A stretch of DNA of 64,000 nucleotides from Bolinopsis microptera (taxonomy: Eukaryota; Ctenophora; Tentaculata; Lobata; Bolinopsidae): assembly GCF_026151205.1 (NCBI RefSeq), contig NC_087078.1, positions 3,066,175-3,130,174 of the forward strand, given 5' to 3'. How positions within the stretch are numbered: the first letter of the stretch is position 1; each line of letters begins with the position of its first letter. Of this stretch, positions 9,048 to 20,216 are shown piece by piece. The notes beneath the pieces were generated by a model. That model ran no database searches and was not told where the DNA came from. It was given only the letters and a program-made list of their open reading frames with translations. Position numbers and translations under genes: made by a program.

Positions 9048-11120
9048 CCAAAATGGAAGTGTTGGCTCCATAATGATCTGAAGAAATTGTTTAAAATTTT
9101 AATAACAAAGTTCTAATATAATAATCTTCTAATATAATTAATTATACTTAATAAGATTAAATATACTCTTAATACAATACTTTAGGTTGCACGAGTAAAG
9201 ATATCAGTGATTGTGACCCCCGACCTCCCGTCCCTGTGTCCTGTGACCCGGACATTATGGCACAGGCCTGGGTTGTGTGCTACAAAACTGTTCCTTCAGT
9301 GATATCGCTAATGCTTTCGCTCACGCTCTGTCTTCTCTTGTTAATTGTTTTACAGTAGAGTTTCGTTACTAATATTATTAACTGTTACATAACTTTATGT
9401 TTACATAGTATATGAAACTATAGTGGATACAGGACCGTTGCATTGGTTGTATTGTAAATTGATTAGGAAATTTTAAACTGTTGATACTTAAGTTTTTATA
9501 TTTAACTTGACATTATACCTCAGCAGGATGGAGTTTAAAGTTTATTTTTCAGATAACGATCAGATTTGTATATAAAATATTGTTAAATATTTGCTTACGG
9601 GTTCACGGTAAATATCCAAGTTTTTTATTCTATCATCAAATATCCTTTATTTTTCCTTAGTAGTAATGTTAAATTAAATACAGATATGTAACATATATTT
9701 ATTATATTTCGGAGTGAATACAAGTTTTACAATTTACAGTTTATACAATGTAATCCTTGTTAATCGTTGTCTATTGGTGATCAGAATCAGTATAGCAGTG
9801 AACTTGGAATTTATTGTTAGATGTTATATATTCCAGATATATGAGATAAACTTTACTTATACACTATATACAACTTTATTTGCAAGAGTTTCTTTACTTA
9901 CTAATTTCCAACGGCCTAGTCATATTGAAATCGGCGGTGATACTATTTAATTGTATTTATATTTATGAATAATATATCTTATTTGAAATGAATTGTTGCT
10001 TTTATTTTGTATTGTATATTTCATTTAAAAGTGATTGGACGATGTCAATCTGTTTCATGCTCGTGCTCCGTACGATCTCGTAACGGAAAGTGAAGCAAGC
10101 ATGGACATTGCGCGAGGCATGGTCGAAGCGGCGAAGTCCTCCAACTCTTCGCATTCACATATTTTATCATCATCAATATCATATCACTATCAGAAAAGAT
10201 GGTTTTGAAATGATAACACTAATTTAATGTCGAGTTTCTATATGATAGTTATGATCGGTGATACGACACTAGTAGGTTTTCGTTTATAACCTACCATGCA
10301 TGAAGACGCGCGCCGGATTGGTCTCGTCGACGGTATTTTATTTTTACGACTATAACGAGTATTAGTATATGTATCATTTTACACCCGGTTAGCAATAAAC
10401 CCGATATTAAACGCAGTTTGCTATTTGTATTGTTAACGATAACAGTAAAAATTAGACCGGAATTATGAACCAGGAATAACAAATTTGGTGATTGTTGTTT
10501 AGTTGTTTCCATTATCACAATAATGGAAACATTATTTAACCTTTTTTTTTTAGTGCTCAAGTGCTCCATTATAGTGCTTTGATGTCCGAACGATCATATT
10601 AAAACTTTGATTTTGAATTAAACAGAACACAATAAATATTAATTATTCTTATTGCTTATAGAATTACAAAAAGAACTAAGTCTAACTTGACTTGATTGTA
10701 TTACCTCTGATATGTCGTAGCTAAGGACGAAATGAAAATCGCAATTATTTTAGGCAAAAATCGCGGCGCCGGATATGTTTGGCATCTAGACAAAAATCGC
10801 GGCAAAATAAAATACTTTCAAAAATCCGGGCGATTTCAAAGAAACTTTCACAGTTCTTTCGAGTGCGAAATGTTGTTCTTAGGCACGGTGGTTCTGGAAC
10901 AAGTAGTCCTATGGCATACGCATGAAGTTTGTTGTCCATATTGTGTTCTCAAATGCAAAGGTATTAAGCTTTTCTACAAAGTTACAAACATGAAAGTCTT
11001 CATAGCATGTTTACAGTTAATGTTAACGTATTATGGGGTTTGGAATGGACCGGATAATACCACGTTAAAATATTTCCATCGCGCTTTTACGCTTACAGTT
11101 AATAATAATGTTTTATTAAT
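9048..11120 (+). other. Non-coding part of the left arm
   Basis: AT-rich sequence that pairs with 22500-25000 in reverse complement. No open frame here is conserved in the other arm. Small GC-rich islands (about 9220-9270 and 10300-10320) are the best-conserved parts. I see no gene. Confidence 0.6.
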
Positions 11121-11340
11121 TTGATTTTTACAATTTGTCCAAACCCTTTAAATCATGGATTGAGTGAAGCTGCCAGTGGTCTCTCTTTTTCCAAACAAAA
11201 GATAAATGTTATTAATTTGAGAACCGTCCGCAAACGCAAATTGATACCAAGAATGAATCGGGTCGCTCGCTTTTTCCCATTCAATTTTCTGGGGACCCCC
11301 AGGTATTATGTCTTTAAACATAATAGAGATTAGGCGGAAT
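11121..11340 (-). repeat. Dispersed repeat family copy (also 22258-22520 and 49378-49560)
   Basis: Shares blocks such as GGTCGCTCGCTTTTCCCATT, ACCGTCCGCAAACGCAAATTG and the AGTGGTCTCTCTTTTCC region with copies at 22258-22520 and 49378-49560. At 22258-22520 the unit is present as two inverted halves, so the family is probably a foldback element and this copy is partial. Non-coding. Confidence 0.65.
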
Positions 11341-12060
11341 GACGGGTAGCGCGGGCAGTAAAACGGGACTCCCAAAGTTGTTATTAATCGTGAAAATAAC
11401 AATTTTCATGATTTTAGCATTTTTAAAATCATTTGGCGTGTCCCCTACATTATGTGCAACGATTCGATTTTCAACTTTTAAACTAGCCTATAAACTATAT
11501 GATATAAGACCAATTTAGACCTTAAACAGATGAATAAGGTTTTGACCCATGATAGGCCCCTCACTGGTCCGCTGCCACTAGTTACGACCGAACACATTAG
11601 ATTAATTATAGTCAACATATCTCAAGTTTGGCCACAATTGGTTATTTGCGTTAATATTCAAGTATATTCAAACAAAGTTACAAGATAATGGCGGACTATG
11701 CACATAATTACTTCGGGTTCTTTTCGTGTGTTCATTTTTGTTCCTTTAGTCGTTTTCTCTGGATAGGTCACTTATTTCTGTCTTTAGGGTAAATCGGACT
11801 TTTTGATAACTCTTGACTCCTCAGTTTTAACAAGTCTATCAGGTCTGTTAATCCTTTACTACAATAACTGTAAGTTCGCTTTAGGATGACTATGCGTGAG
11901 TTGGGTAACTTTCTTTAGATTGATAATTTGTACATCAGCTGTGTAAAAGATAAAATTTGCGATTCTACCGTAACAAGCGGAAATATGTTATGTTGGGCAT
12001 TTTAACATTTATTCCTACACGTAACCTTGTAAGTAATATTGTGTATTATTTTTGAATAAT

Positions 12061-12896
12061 AAAAGTCTGATTTTTGTGTTTTAGTTTTTTATTTGTGAGC
12101 CCAAATTTTTAGAGATTGGGTATATTAGGGAAAGCTTAATTTAAGGTGCGATATGGTAGCTAAAAAAGGGGGTTTTTCATACTGCAACAAAAGGATGAAG
12201 CTTTGAGTTTAACGATAATTACAAGTAGTAGTAGTGTAGTACCGGTTAAGAGCGATCCGGTACACACATTTTCCTCTTAAATCTTTTATTGTTTTAACCA
12301 CTGTGTTAATTTTCGACTTCTATCTCAAAAATTATGATGATAATACTAATCAAAAATTGCAAGTAATTCACTGAAGTTGATTCTAAAAATTTGAAAAAAT
12401 AATTGTACCTTACAGTGCCTGTACGGTACGTACCTTTAAAAGTAGCTGTACCGTACGTACTTAAAGCCCTGTACCGTACGTACTTGCCATCTAAGATGGC
12501 CACGTGCAGCTTCGATCGATAGGCCAAAACGATTTGATTAGTAGCACTGGTAACATCTTATTCTTCCGTTCAAAAGACGAGCTAGCAATATAGCTATATA
12601 TTATAGCTATATATTAAAGTATTAAGTTAGACTAGCTGGCGACTATTTTTATTCCGAACATGATCACCAGGGTTCGCAGCATTTTACTACCGTAAGAATA
12701 AGATTTACCGGAAATTCTACAACTGCTGCTTGACTTTTACATTTAACGTACCCCACAGGCCAGGACCCGACCATCTTTCAGTCTTATCAAATTTAAAACA
12801 TGTTGAAACATTGCCATGCTGCAACGATTGTTATAATTTGGTTAGTTAAAACACTGAGCCAAAACGATGAGCGCTGGTAATATCTCTCATTCGATT
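12061..12896. other. AT-rich spacer next to the left arm, no gene seen
   Basis: Holds an AT-rich palindrome (TATAGCTATATATTATAGCTATATA, in parts, at about 12588-12614) and an AAGTTAGACTAGCTGGCGACTA-like block near 12626 that recurs near 13250. No coding signal. Confidence 0.5.
12415..12492. repeat. Three copies of a GTACCGTACGTAC-type near-palindrome
   Basis: GTACGGTACGTAC at about 12420, then GTACCGTACGTAC at about 12448 and 12471. Spacing is about 23-28 bp and the last two are identical over 13 bp. No gene is adjacent to suggest an operator. Confidence 0.6.
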
Positions 12897-13215
12897 CGGT
12901 TATCTGTCAATGGTCACATATAACGGTTAAGGCACGGTTTATAAGGAACGTCTTGCTCTAAACAGAGCCCTCTCGCTTACTTGTGAAACAAGCGCGTCAC
13001 GCAGTACGCGTCACGCAGTACGCGTCACGCAGTACACGTCACGCAGTACACGTCACGCAGTACACGTCACGCAGTACACGTAGACTCATGACAATATGAA
13101 AGGAACGTCCGTTAAGTGTGCCTTAGCTGCTTAACTTTAAGTAACCATTGTGGCTGTGCCTTAACCGTGCGTTATAATATGTGACCATTGACACTGACAG
13201 ATAACTAAATTGCCC
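12897..13215. mobile_element. Foldback element with an internal 14-bp minisatellite
   Basis: The left end (GGTTATCTGTCAATGGTCAC, then AACGGTTAAGGCAC) and the right end (GTGCCTTAACCGT, then GTGACCATTGACA and GACAGATAACTA) are reverse complements of each other over about 50 bp with gaps. Between them, 12995-13078 is six tandem 14-bp units CGTCACGCAGTACR. No protein is encoded. The layout of inverted termini around a tandem core fits a non-autonomous foldback element. Confidence 0.7.
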
Positions 13216-14374
13216 ATCTCTTATTCAAAGGAAAAGCTCGCATTAAGTTAGACTTAGAGTTAGACTAACTGGCGACTATATAGTATCCAACTACAATCTA
13301 CATCATTCATATGAGTATGACCACGGAATGGGCGCGATTAGATTTACAACTTTACTAGGCCTAATCCTATCCGTAAGCTTTGAACGCTTACGGTGAACAA
13401 CGAAATGGATGTTTACAAACGTACACGGATAAGCCAAAACGTAATTGCGCCTCTGTGGGATTTGCAACATTTAGCTTTCGTAAGGACAATGGAACCGATT
13501 AATATTGTTAGTGTTACAATTAGTCTTACAATCTTGAAGACACTTGAAATCTAGTGTAGCTGGGTTGTCAGTTTAACTCAAAAGAAGTGGTAGTCAAAAG
13601 TTCACCTATTATACTAATTACTAGGCCTTACTTGCAAGTTATCTAATTGTATTGGCCCAGAGCGGGAGTAGGAGTAGGACTATTGAGCGGTGGACTGTTG
13701 AGCGGTGGACTGTAGGCCGGTGAAGGTCGGTGAAGGTCGGAAGTAGGACTGCAGAGCGACCCTCTCTTGTGAGATCTATAAGGGCGGCCGCAATGCAATT
13801 ATGCAATTGGCCCAGAGCACTTCGTGCTAATAAAAACTCTGCTGGTCCAAAGGAAAGATCACGTTATGTTAGACCATGAGTGGGCGACCACCCATCCAGT
13901 GAAATACTGGGCTTTAGGTTTTATAATTTTATAAAACCAGGCCCGAGGCGGTACGAACATAATTACATTACAATCGGGTTTCAAGTTAATTTATTAAAAT
14001 TAATTAGTTAGCTATTTTCAGCTCAGGAAATGCCAGCTTTTAAAGTTGGTTCAAAAATCTTACTCTTTGTTTAATTTGTTTCAGTGATGAAATCGCTCTG
14101 AAGAATGTCCTCAACTTACACTTATTTATTATCATATATTACTATTATTCCTACGGGCTACGGTCAACCTAAAACGAAGTTAAAGTTATACTTATAGCTT
14201 TCAGTTATAGGGATGTTTCTTTTTATCGAGGTCAGGGCGAAAATTCAAAACTATATAGTGAATTAATAAACCATATCTAAAAAGGATTAATAATAATAAT
14301 GGGCCTGGTCATAGACTTGTTAGATTTGGTGTCAAACTTAATCAAAAGGTAAATTTACTTAGCAGACAGAAAGA
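13216..14374. other. Gene-free spacer with short G-rich repeats
   Basis: Contains short direct repeats around 13680-13745 (GAGCGGTGGACTGT twice, GGTGAAGGTC twice) and a hairpin near 13908-13945 (GGTTTTATAATTTTATAAAACC). No open frame with coding character on either strand. Confidence 0.5.
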
Positions 14375-14655
14375 GGAGGCCTGCCTTCCGAGATCGCATT
14401 ACAAAGGGGAACCCTCGAGTCCAAAATCGTATATCGAAGGGTAGGTGCGGACTGATGATCAGGGTAGCATGAAACATGAACAAAAGTAGTTTCCAGAAAA
14501 ACTTTGAAAAATTTTGACTTACAAAATTTTCAGTCCGAGTCATTCTCGATACGTACCTTTGAGTCTGAAAGCAGAGCTCCCGCTTCCGAGCTCATATTGC
14601 GAAGGGGAGGCCTGCCTTCCGAGATCGCATTACAAAGGGGAACACTCGAGTCTTT
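14375..14655 (-). repeat. Third copy of the CGGAAGCGGGA dispersed repeat
   Basis: Reverse complement of the 7905-8330 family: GGCCTGCCTTCCGAGATCGC occurs twice (near 14378 and 14605) and the GATCAGGGTAGCATGAA block is at 14456. This shows the family is mobile and not only a product of the inverted duplication. Confidence 0.7.
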
Positions 14656-14932
14656 TAGAATAATCTCGAAATCCCAATGTAAAGTGATTTAGCACACTCG
14701 TATTTTTAAACGCGCAAATTTGTAAACTTTATTGTATGTTTATAATGTTATTCTGATGAACAGAGTTATATCCAATCTGTAAGAATTGTAGTTATTTATC
14801 GGAATATTCCTCAGCTAACACAGGACTGATTCATTTCTTCTTCAAACTGGACTTGAGAAAGATTATTGTTGGTAAAACCTTTCAAAACTGTTTCTGGCTA
14901 TTTTACGGAAAAATAACGATAAAAACGCACAT

Positions 14933-14938
14933 TTTATT
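14933..14938 (-). promoter_or_regulatory. Polyadenylation signal of the methyltransferase-like gene
   Basis: AATAAA on the minus strand, about 36 bp after the stop codon at 14974-14976. Confidence 0.6.
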
Positions 14939-14973
14939 CGATAGAGAATGACAATTAAACAAATTGTTACATA

Positions 14974-15834
14974 TTAAACTTCAACAGAAGCAACAATTCC
15001 AATGGTCCAATGACGCCACTGGAAACGCCCCTCAATCACATCACAATTCTCAGCCACCATCTTGTAGATATGGTTTTGCATTTCCTCGCTTAGTCTCTCA
15101 TATTCTGCTTGCAACGAGAAGTCTATCTGGTAGTTCGTCTGCGGGGTGTCAACTCTCCGAACAAAGTCGTCTACGTCCACGTGGCAGCGCTCTCGCATGG
15201 CTGATATTGTTAGGTTAGAGGAGTCCTCCTCCAACTGAAATATTATCTTCTCTGCGGTCAAAGAATGGTCTCCGATACATTTGTCTGGAGAGAAGATCTC
15301 TGGGTCACTTCTATCCACCAAATAAGTGAATATCGCTGCTGTAGCACCTTCTCCTTGGTTAAAGATGAGAATCTTTCCTCCTGGTTTAAGGAATTTAATG
15401 GCATGAAGGACAGATCCACGAGAGTCGTCAAAGCCGTAGAGACTGTGAGAAAACAAAATGAAGTCGAACATATCACACTTGCTGTCCTCAAGCTGGAACT
15501 CAGTGTCGAAGAATGATGAGCAGACTTTGTATTCCAATCCAAGATCACCCCCCAGTACAGAGTGTAATTCACTCACGTGCTTGGCGTTCGGCTCAACAGC
15601 ATAAATGTATTCTATCTTGAGTCCAAGTTCCCGTACCATTTTCAACTCAAAGTTCCCTCTCCCTGCTCCCACGCTCAGCATTTTAACTGGGTTCTCGTTG
15701 AATTTGTTTTCTGTTATAAATGTACTAGCTATGCGGGACATGACGTCGTACTCAGTTGAGATATCCTTGAAGTTGGAAAATACACGTGCATATTCCTCCT
15801 CTGTCAATGGGGGTGCAGTTTCCAAATTGGCCAT
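14974..15834 (-). CDS. Histamine N-methyltransferase-like SAM-dependent methyltransferase
   Basis: A single exon of 286 residues, close to the usual length of the HNMT family (about 290). The start is the ATG at 15834; the codon before it is GTG, and an in-frame stop lies a few codons upstream. The N-terminal helix region (EYARVFSNF) is followed by SAM motif I, MLSVGAGRGNFEL (about residues 52-64). Next is the acidic end of strand 2 (YAVEPN), then FDFILFSHSLYGFDD (motif for strand 4) and the FLKPGGKILIF strand-5 block. The family N-methylates histamine and related amines, and HNMT-like paralogues of unknown substrate are common in invertebrates; the substrate here is not shown. It lies alone in the spacer of inverted duplication 1. 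A TTTTAG just before the start could be a 5'-UTR splice acceptor. A retrocopy origin is possible because there are no introns. Confidence 0.85.
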   Translation of the reverse strand: MANLETAPPLTEEEYARVFSNFKDISTEYDVMSRIASTFITENKFNENPVKMLSVGAGRGNFELKMVRELGLKIEYIYAVEPNAKHVSELHSVLGGDLGLEYKVCSSFFDTEFQLEDSKCDMFDFILFSHSLYGFDDSRGSVLHAIKFLKPGGKILIFNQGEGATAAIFTYLVDRSDPEIFSPDKCIGDHSLTAEKIIFQLEEDSSNLTISAMRERCHVDVDDFVRRVDTPQTNYQIDFSLQAEYERLSEEMQNHIYKMVAENCDVIEGRFQWRHWTIGIVASVEV

Positions 15835-16089
15835 CACTAAAATATTGATTATTTGTGTTTATTAACATATTGAAGGCATGGAAACTACAGTTTACCATCA
15901 GAAATTCATTAAAACCGCAACTGACATATTTATATATAACTCGAAAAGAAACATATACCTTAAAATGCTTTGAGAAATTGACAAAAACCTGAATTTCGGT
16001 TACACAAATGACAAATCATATAAAATTGAAAAAAATTTGATCAAAAAGAACTGGGTTATAATCCCTCCTTTAGCTCGAAACCTACATCG

Positions 16090-17969
16090 AATCGGGCTTT
16101 TGCAGATGACCAAACACTTATGTCCTCCAGACTAGAGAAGGTAAAGAAGCAGATAGAGTTGATGGAGCAGTTTTTGGATTGGAGTAGGAAAATGAAGGCC
16201 AAGCCTAGCAAGTGTGTCTCCTTGGGAATGAAGGTGATAGATGGTACGTACCAGGCTTATGACCCAGAGATATTGATTGACGGCCAGATAATCAGCTATG
16301 TAGGTCGTAGGAAACAACCCGATTAAGTTCCTGGGCCACTGGATCTATGTCGATCTAGGGTTAAATGACACTAAACAACGGATTGAAGACAAACTAAAGA
16401 CTCTGTTTCAGACAGTGGATGAGTGTGGTCTCAACGGTGTCATGAAGTGTTGGATCTACAATAACATGCTGACTAGCAAGATGTCCTGGGATCTGATGAT
16501 TTACAACCTTCCTGTAAGTTTTGTGTACGAACTGGATGCTATCTGCACCAGATTCTTAAAAAAGTGGTTGGGTGTTACTAGATCAATTACTGTGACAGTC
16601 CTGTACAGGAGCAAGGATTACTTCGGGCTAAACTTAAAGAAGCTAAGTGACTTATACAAGTCTCTTCAGGTATCAAAGGGACACGCCCTGAAGAACAGTG
16701 ATGACACCAAAGTTGTAGAAGCCTATAATAACAAGAGAGAGAAACAGGAGAACAGCCCGAGATGGTCTTATACAACGGAGCTGACGGCAAGAGAGCGAGA
16801 TCTTTACTTCCAGGAGTTGGTTGGAGTAGTGACTAAAGACCGAGTAGGACTCGGATACAAACCAAAGTTGACTGAGAGGCAGAAGCTAAGACAACTGGTA
16901 GAATCGGTGTCAGAGAACGACATGCTAGTCACCCTGGTAAACAAGGGAGTACAGGGCAAGTTCTTGACATGGGAGAACACGATGCAGTTAGACTTAGGAT
17001 GGAACAGCCTTATCTACAATTACAAGATGAGCCCGGCTCTCCTTAAGTTCCACCTAAACTCGACACACGACGTGGCTAATACCCCTGCAAACATGAAATT
17101 GTGGAACTACTCGAGTACAGGAAATTGTACACTTTGTGGTTGGAAGACGTGCAACATCAAGCACATCCTAGCCGTCTGCAGTGTAGCAAGAAAATCCAAA
17201 AGGTACAACTGGAGACATGACAACGTCCTACGTGTTATAGCCGGAGCCTTGCTTGACCAACTCAAGATGTACAATTCCTCAGGTTCCACGACCTCCGACA
17301 AAGAATGGATACGGTTCAAGTCGAAGGATGGGAAGTATGAACACCCAAAGCCAAAGTTGAGGAAGGAGAGGCCCTTTTTTTTTTCTTTTTTTTTTTGGGT
17401 TGGGGCACCCACTTTACCTTCCTTTCGGAAGGCTACGTCCGTCTGGTGACTAACGTCTATTGGGGTCCCTCCAGTTGTAGGTGTCAGAGAGGCCCTTTGA
17501 GAGAGTGAAAGACTGGAAGCTGATATGGGACGAGGATACACTACCTGCCCAGTTCCCACAGCACATCTACAACACAGCGGAGAGACCCGACATTGTAGTA
17601 TGGTCGGATAGTTTGAGAGAAGTAGTTCTGATTGAACTGACTTGTGGTGACGAGAGTAACTTCAGTGACCAAGTAGCACGTAAAGAAGCACGCTACAACA
17701 GAGAGCTGATTCCTGGCATCGACGGGTGCGGTTGGAAAGCTCTGCTTTTTACGGTAGAGATTGGGTGTAGGGGCTTCTGGCACCATACTGTACCAGCTCT
17801 ATTCAACTACTTTGGATTGGCGAAGAGAACGAAGAATAAAGCCCTGAATGAGGCTGCTTTGGTCGCTCTTCGATGTTCCTATACAATCTGGTTAGCCCGC
17901 GACAACAAGAAATGGTCTACCTGCTACGACATCGCAAGGAGGCCAGAAGTCATAAACTGTGAAAGCTGA
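16090..17969 (+). pseudogene. R2-like LINE protein fragment: RT active site to restriction-like endonuclease, split by a SINE-like insertion
   Basis: RAFADDQTL (FADD at 16099-16110) starts the fragment. A frameshift near 16300-16325, apparently from a 7-bp partial duplication (GTAGGTCGTAGG), moves the reading into the frame that contains 16415-17377: thumb, LTWENTM, and the knuckle CTLCGWKTCNIKHILAVC. A 121-bp insertion including one target repeat (17378-17498) shifts the frame again. 17499-17969 then resumes with RPDIVVWSDS ... VVLIELTCG (PD...E of the nuclease) and VEIGCRGFW. The insertion length is 1 modulo 3, which is exactly the frame change seen. The zinc knuckle followed by RPD-x(n)-E is the hallmark of the R2-type endonuclease. 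Confidence 0.85.
17378..17486 (-). mobile_element. SINE-like 109-bp insertion with 12-bp target-site duplication
   Basis: Flanked by perfect direct repeats GAGAGGCCCTTT at 17366-17377 and 17487-17498. The left end is a T-rich run (poly-A on the minus strand, interrupted by one C), so the unit is inserted antisense to the host LINE. The body is about 85 bp with no clear tRNA A/B boxes. It must have been copied in trans by some LINE. Confidence 0.85.
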
Positions 17970-18020
17970 GTGTTGGGCCCATAAAACATGTTGAAAGCTG
18001 CAACCAGGATCACAAGTACT

Positions 18021-19180
18021 GGTGGAATACAGAATGACTTGCTGATCAGATTTATAGATGGAGTTGCTATCGAAAGATATAGAACTCAGGTAAACATCTA
18101 ACCTGTAATAGTTTATTGTTGATTTTTCTCTGGATACCTGGTAAATTGGGCTAACAGGTCGCACTCGTAAATACTTTACAGTGAGTGTAGAATGTTCGCA
18201 ATTACCGTGTTTATAAAAAAAGTACAACACATCTTCCCGATAATAATTTGTTTTGTATTGATAATGATATTGTTTGATTGTGCCGTCAAAATAAATAATT
18301 GTTTTATTAATAATTGATTTACTAAATCAAGAAAACGGGCAAACGGCTGACAATAATAAATCAAAATTTCAGTCTAAAAAGACTTTTTTCAAACCTAAAA
18401 TGAGAAGTTCGGACTATAGTCCTACATTTAAATTCGACGGTATCATAAGTACGTTTAAATGTTTATTAAAAAGTACAGCTGAGTGCGAAAAATGTGTGTC
18501 AAACCTGTGATTGAGTATTTATATAGTAACAGACGACTTAATATGAACGTCGATCGTTTTCATAAACACGTGTTTTTATTTTCAAACAGTCTGCTTAGTA
18601 ATAGTTAACGAGCTATGAATTTGAAGTTTCAATCTATAGCGTTAACTATTTCACATTGCAAAGATAATTCAAAGCGTTTAGAATTTTGAGTGAAAAGTAA
18701 GTGGTACTAGTCGTACTTTTCAAGGTACTTTTTAAGGTACTACCCCCGTAATTATCATATTTGCTTCATAATTTTACATCGGTTGCTTACTTAATATGTT
18801 TTTGCACTTATCTCATGCTGTTCGTATGTGTTATGTAATCGTATAGAGAGCTCAAGAGCTGGTCAAGACATTTATTGTCTTGAAGACAATAAATCAGTAC
18901 AAGTTGGTGTGCCCATACTCTATTGTATCACAATCGAGGAGTACTCGAAATTTCGGATAAAGGTTGCTTAATTATTGTAGCCCCCGGTAACTCGTACTCT
19001 GTTCTAGCTACGTCTAGATTGTAGAGTACGTTTTATTTACCACATTGAACATAATAACTTACATACCTAGCGAGAATGTGATTAATTACCTGACCTGTAG
19101 ATTATATATTAGATACTTCATACTACAGTATTATGTCTGTTCAAATAAGTTCCGTCCAAATCAAAGTCCGTCCAAATCAA
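18021..19180. other. AT-rich spacer, no gene seen
   Basis: No coding frame. There is a small inverted repeat ATTTATTGTCTTGAAGACAATAAAT-like at about 18868-18893 and a GTACTTTTTAAGGTAC-type motif near 18710-18740. Confidence 0.45.
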
Positions 19181-19564
19181 TGGTAACTCGTTAATCTGCC
19201 GATGCACATCTGGGGCACACCTCGGGCACACCTCGGGCACCCAGGTGTGCCCGAGGTGTGCCCCAGATGTGCATCGGCAGATTACCGAGTTACCGTTTAC
19301 TGGGGCACACCTCGGGCACACCTGGGGGGTAGTAGTAGATATGTTGTGGTAGTAGAACGAAAACTGGAATGTATAAGGTAACAAAATAGGTAATTTTGCC
19401 CGAGATGTGCCCGAGGTGTGCCCGAGGTGTGCCCGAGGTGGTTCTGCCCGAGGTGTGCTTTGTGCCCCAGGTGTGCCCGAGGTGTGCCCGAGGTGTGCCC
19501 GAGTTTGCGCCCCAGGTGTGCCCGAGGTGTGCCCCAGATGTGCATCGGCAGATTACCGAGTTAC
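19181..19564. mobile_element. Foldback element with GTGCCCGAGG minisatellite core
   Basis: The two ends are reverse complements over about 32 bp (GGTAACTCG-TAATCTGCCG ... against ... CGGCAGATTACCGAGTTACC), with an internal third copy near 19260-19295. That third copy makes 19188-19285 a nearly perfect hairpin by itself. The core is an irregular array of 10-11 bp units (GTGCCCGAGG / GTGCCCCAGR). Peptides read from it (e.g. repeated GHTSGTPRAHL) are repeat shadows. Non-autonomous. Confidence 0.8.
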
Positions 19565-19782
19565 CTGATATGAATATTTTCATGATATGAACTCGGTTTC
19601 TGTTGTATTTATAAAATTTATTATGTTCTCAGGACATTATGAACTCCAAAGTTCTTGAACGCCGCGCTCAACACACGTTCACGGGTAATCATCAGCTCTC
19701 AGTGTTCACGATTACACTGAGACAGGGATCGGATAAAATTCTCGGAAAACAGTAAAATTAACAATATGGCTTTATTTCGTGC

Positions 19783-20216
19783 GGCGTGCTAGCCCTCATT
19801 TACGTTCGTCGCGGGCATTATGATTATCGCGTGGGGTATCACTATCATGGTATTGTAATTTAGCAAGTACTAGCAGGAACCCGTATAACCCTAAAATGGT
19901 GTCAAGACTCAAGAGACTAAAATAATTATTACCTATTTAATTCGCGTTTTTGACACCACTTAGGGGTCCAAATTTTGGGCTCTAAAATTCCTATTCCTTG
20001 GCCGACTTTTTGTTTTTTCATGCTGATTTGGAGGCCATTAAAGCATTTGACCCAGTCAAAAAAGTTTCAGTTGTATATCTTTTACGGTTTTTGCGGAAAG
20101 TCGCGTTAAAGTTGATGCCGTGGTGTCAGTAAAATGGCACGGCGTGCTAGCCCTCATTTACGTTCGTCGCGAGCATTATCGCGTGGGGTATCACTATCAT
20201 GGTATTGTAATTTAGC
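19783..20216. repeat. Dispersed 270-bp repeat, copy 2, flanked by about 80-bp direct repeats
   Basis: 19871-20140 is the inverted copy of 6597-6867. It is flanked by two near-identical blocks, 19783-19864 and 20141-20216 (GGCGTGCTAGCCCTCATTTA ... GTATCACTATCATGGTATTG in each). The left copy of the repeat lacks these flanks. Confidence 0.75.

Larger units (their letters stand above)
6871..12060 (+). repeat. Inverted duplication 1, left arm
   Basis: Runs as reverse complement of about 21170-29392. Matching landmarks include exon copies at 7197-7713, the C-run at 8336-8357 against the G-run near 25632, the GTGACCCGGACATTATGG block near 9240, the AGACGCGCGCCGGATTGG block near 10305 and GTAACAAGCGGAAATAT near 11970. 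By eye, identity is highest around the exon copies and clearly lower (roughly nine bases in ten or less) further in. The right arm is longer only because a LINE and a tRNA-derived unit were inserted in it. This is a segmental inverted duplication. Confidence 0.88.
16085..18020 (+). mobile_element. 5'-truncated R2-superclade-type LINE with restriction-like endonuclease
   Basis: Begins abruptly just before the FADD box of an RT and runs to a conserved 3' UTR (GTTGGGCCCA ... AAAACATGTT, shared with the element at 43.7 kb). The C-terminal half has the HILAVC zinc-knuckle region and a PD-(D/E)xK-like nuclease. The truncated 5' end is typical of incomplete target-primed reverse transcription. Confidence 0.82.

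Noticed and set aside
10732-11124. 130-residue frame in the left arm
   Set aside because: The matching place in the right arm (about 22600-22930) does not keep the frame, so there is no sign of coding constraint.
19118-19590. Overlapping frames with repeated GHTSGTPRAHL / RCARGVPEV peptides
   Set aside because: These are translations of the minisatellite core of a foldback element in several frames; no gene context.
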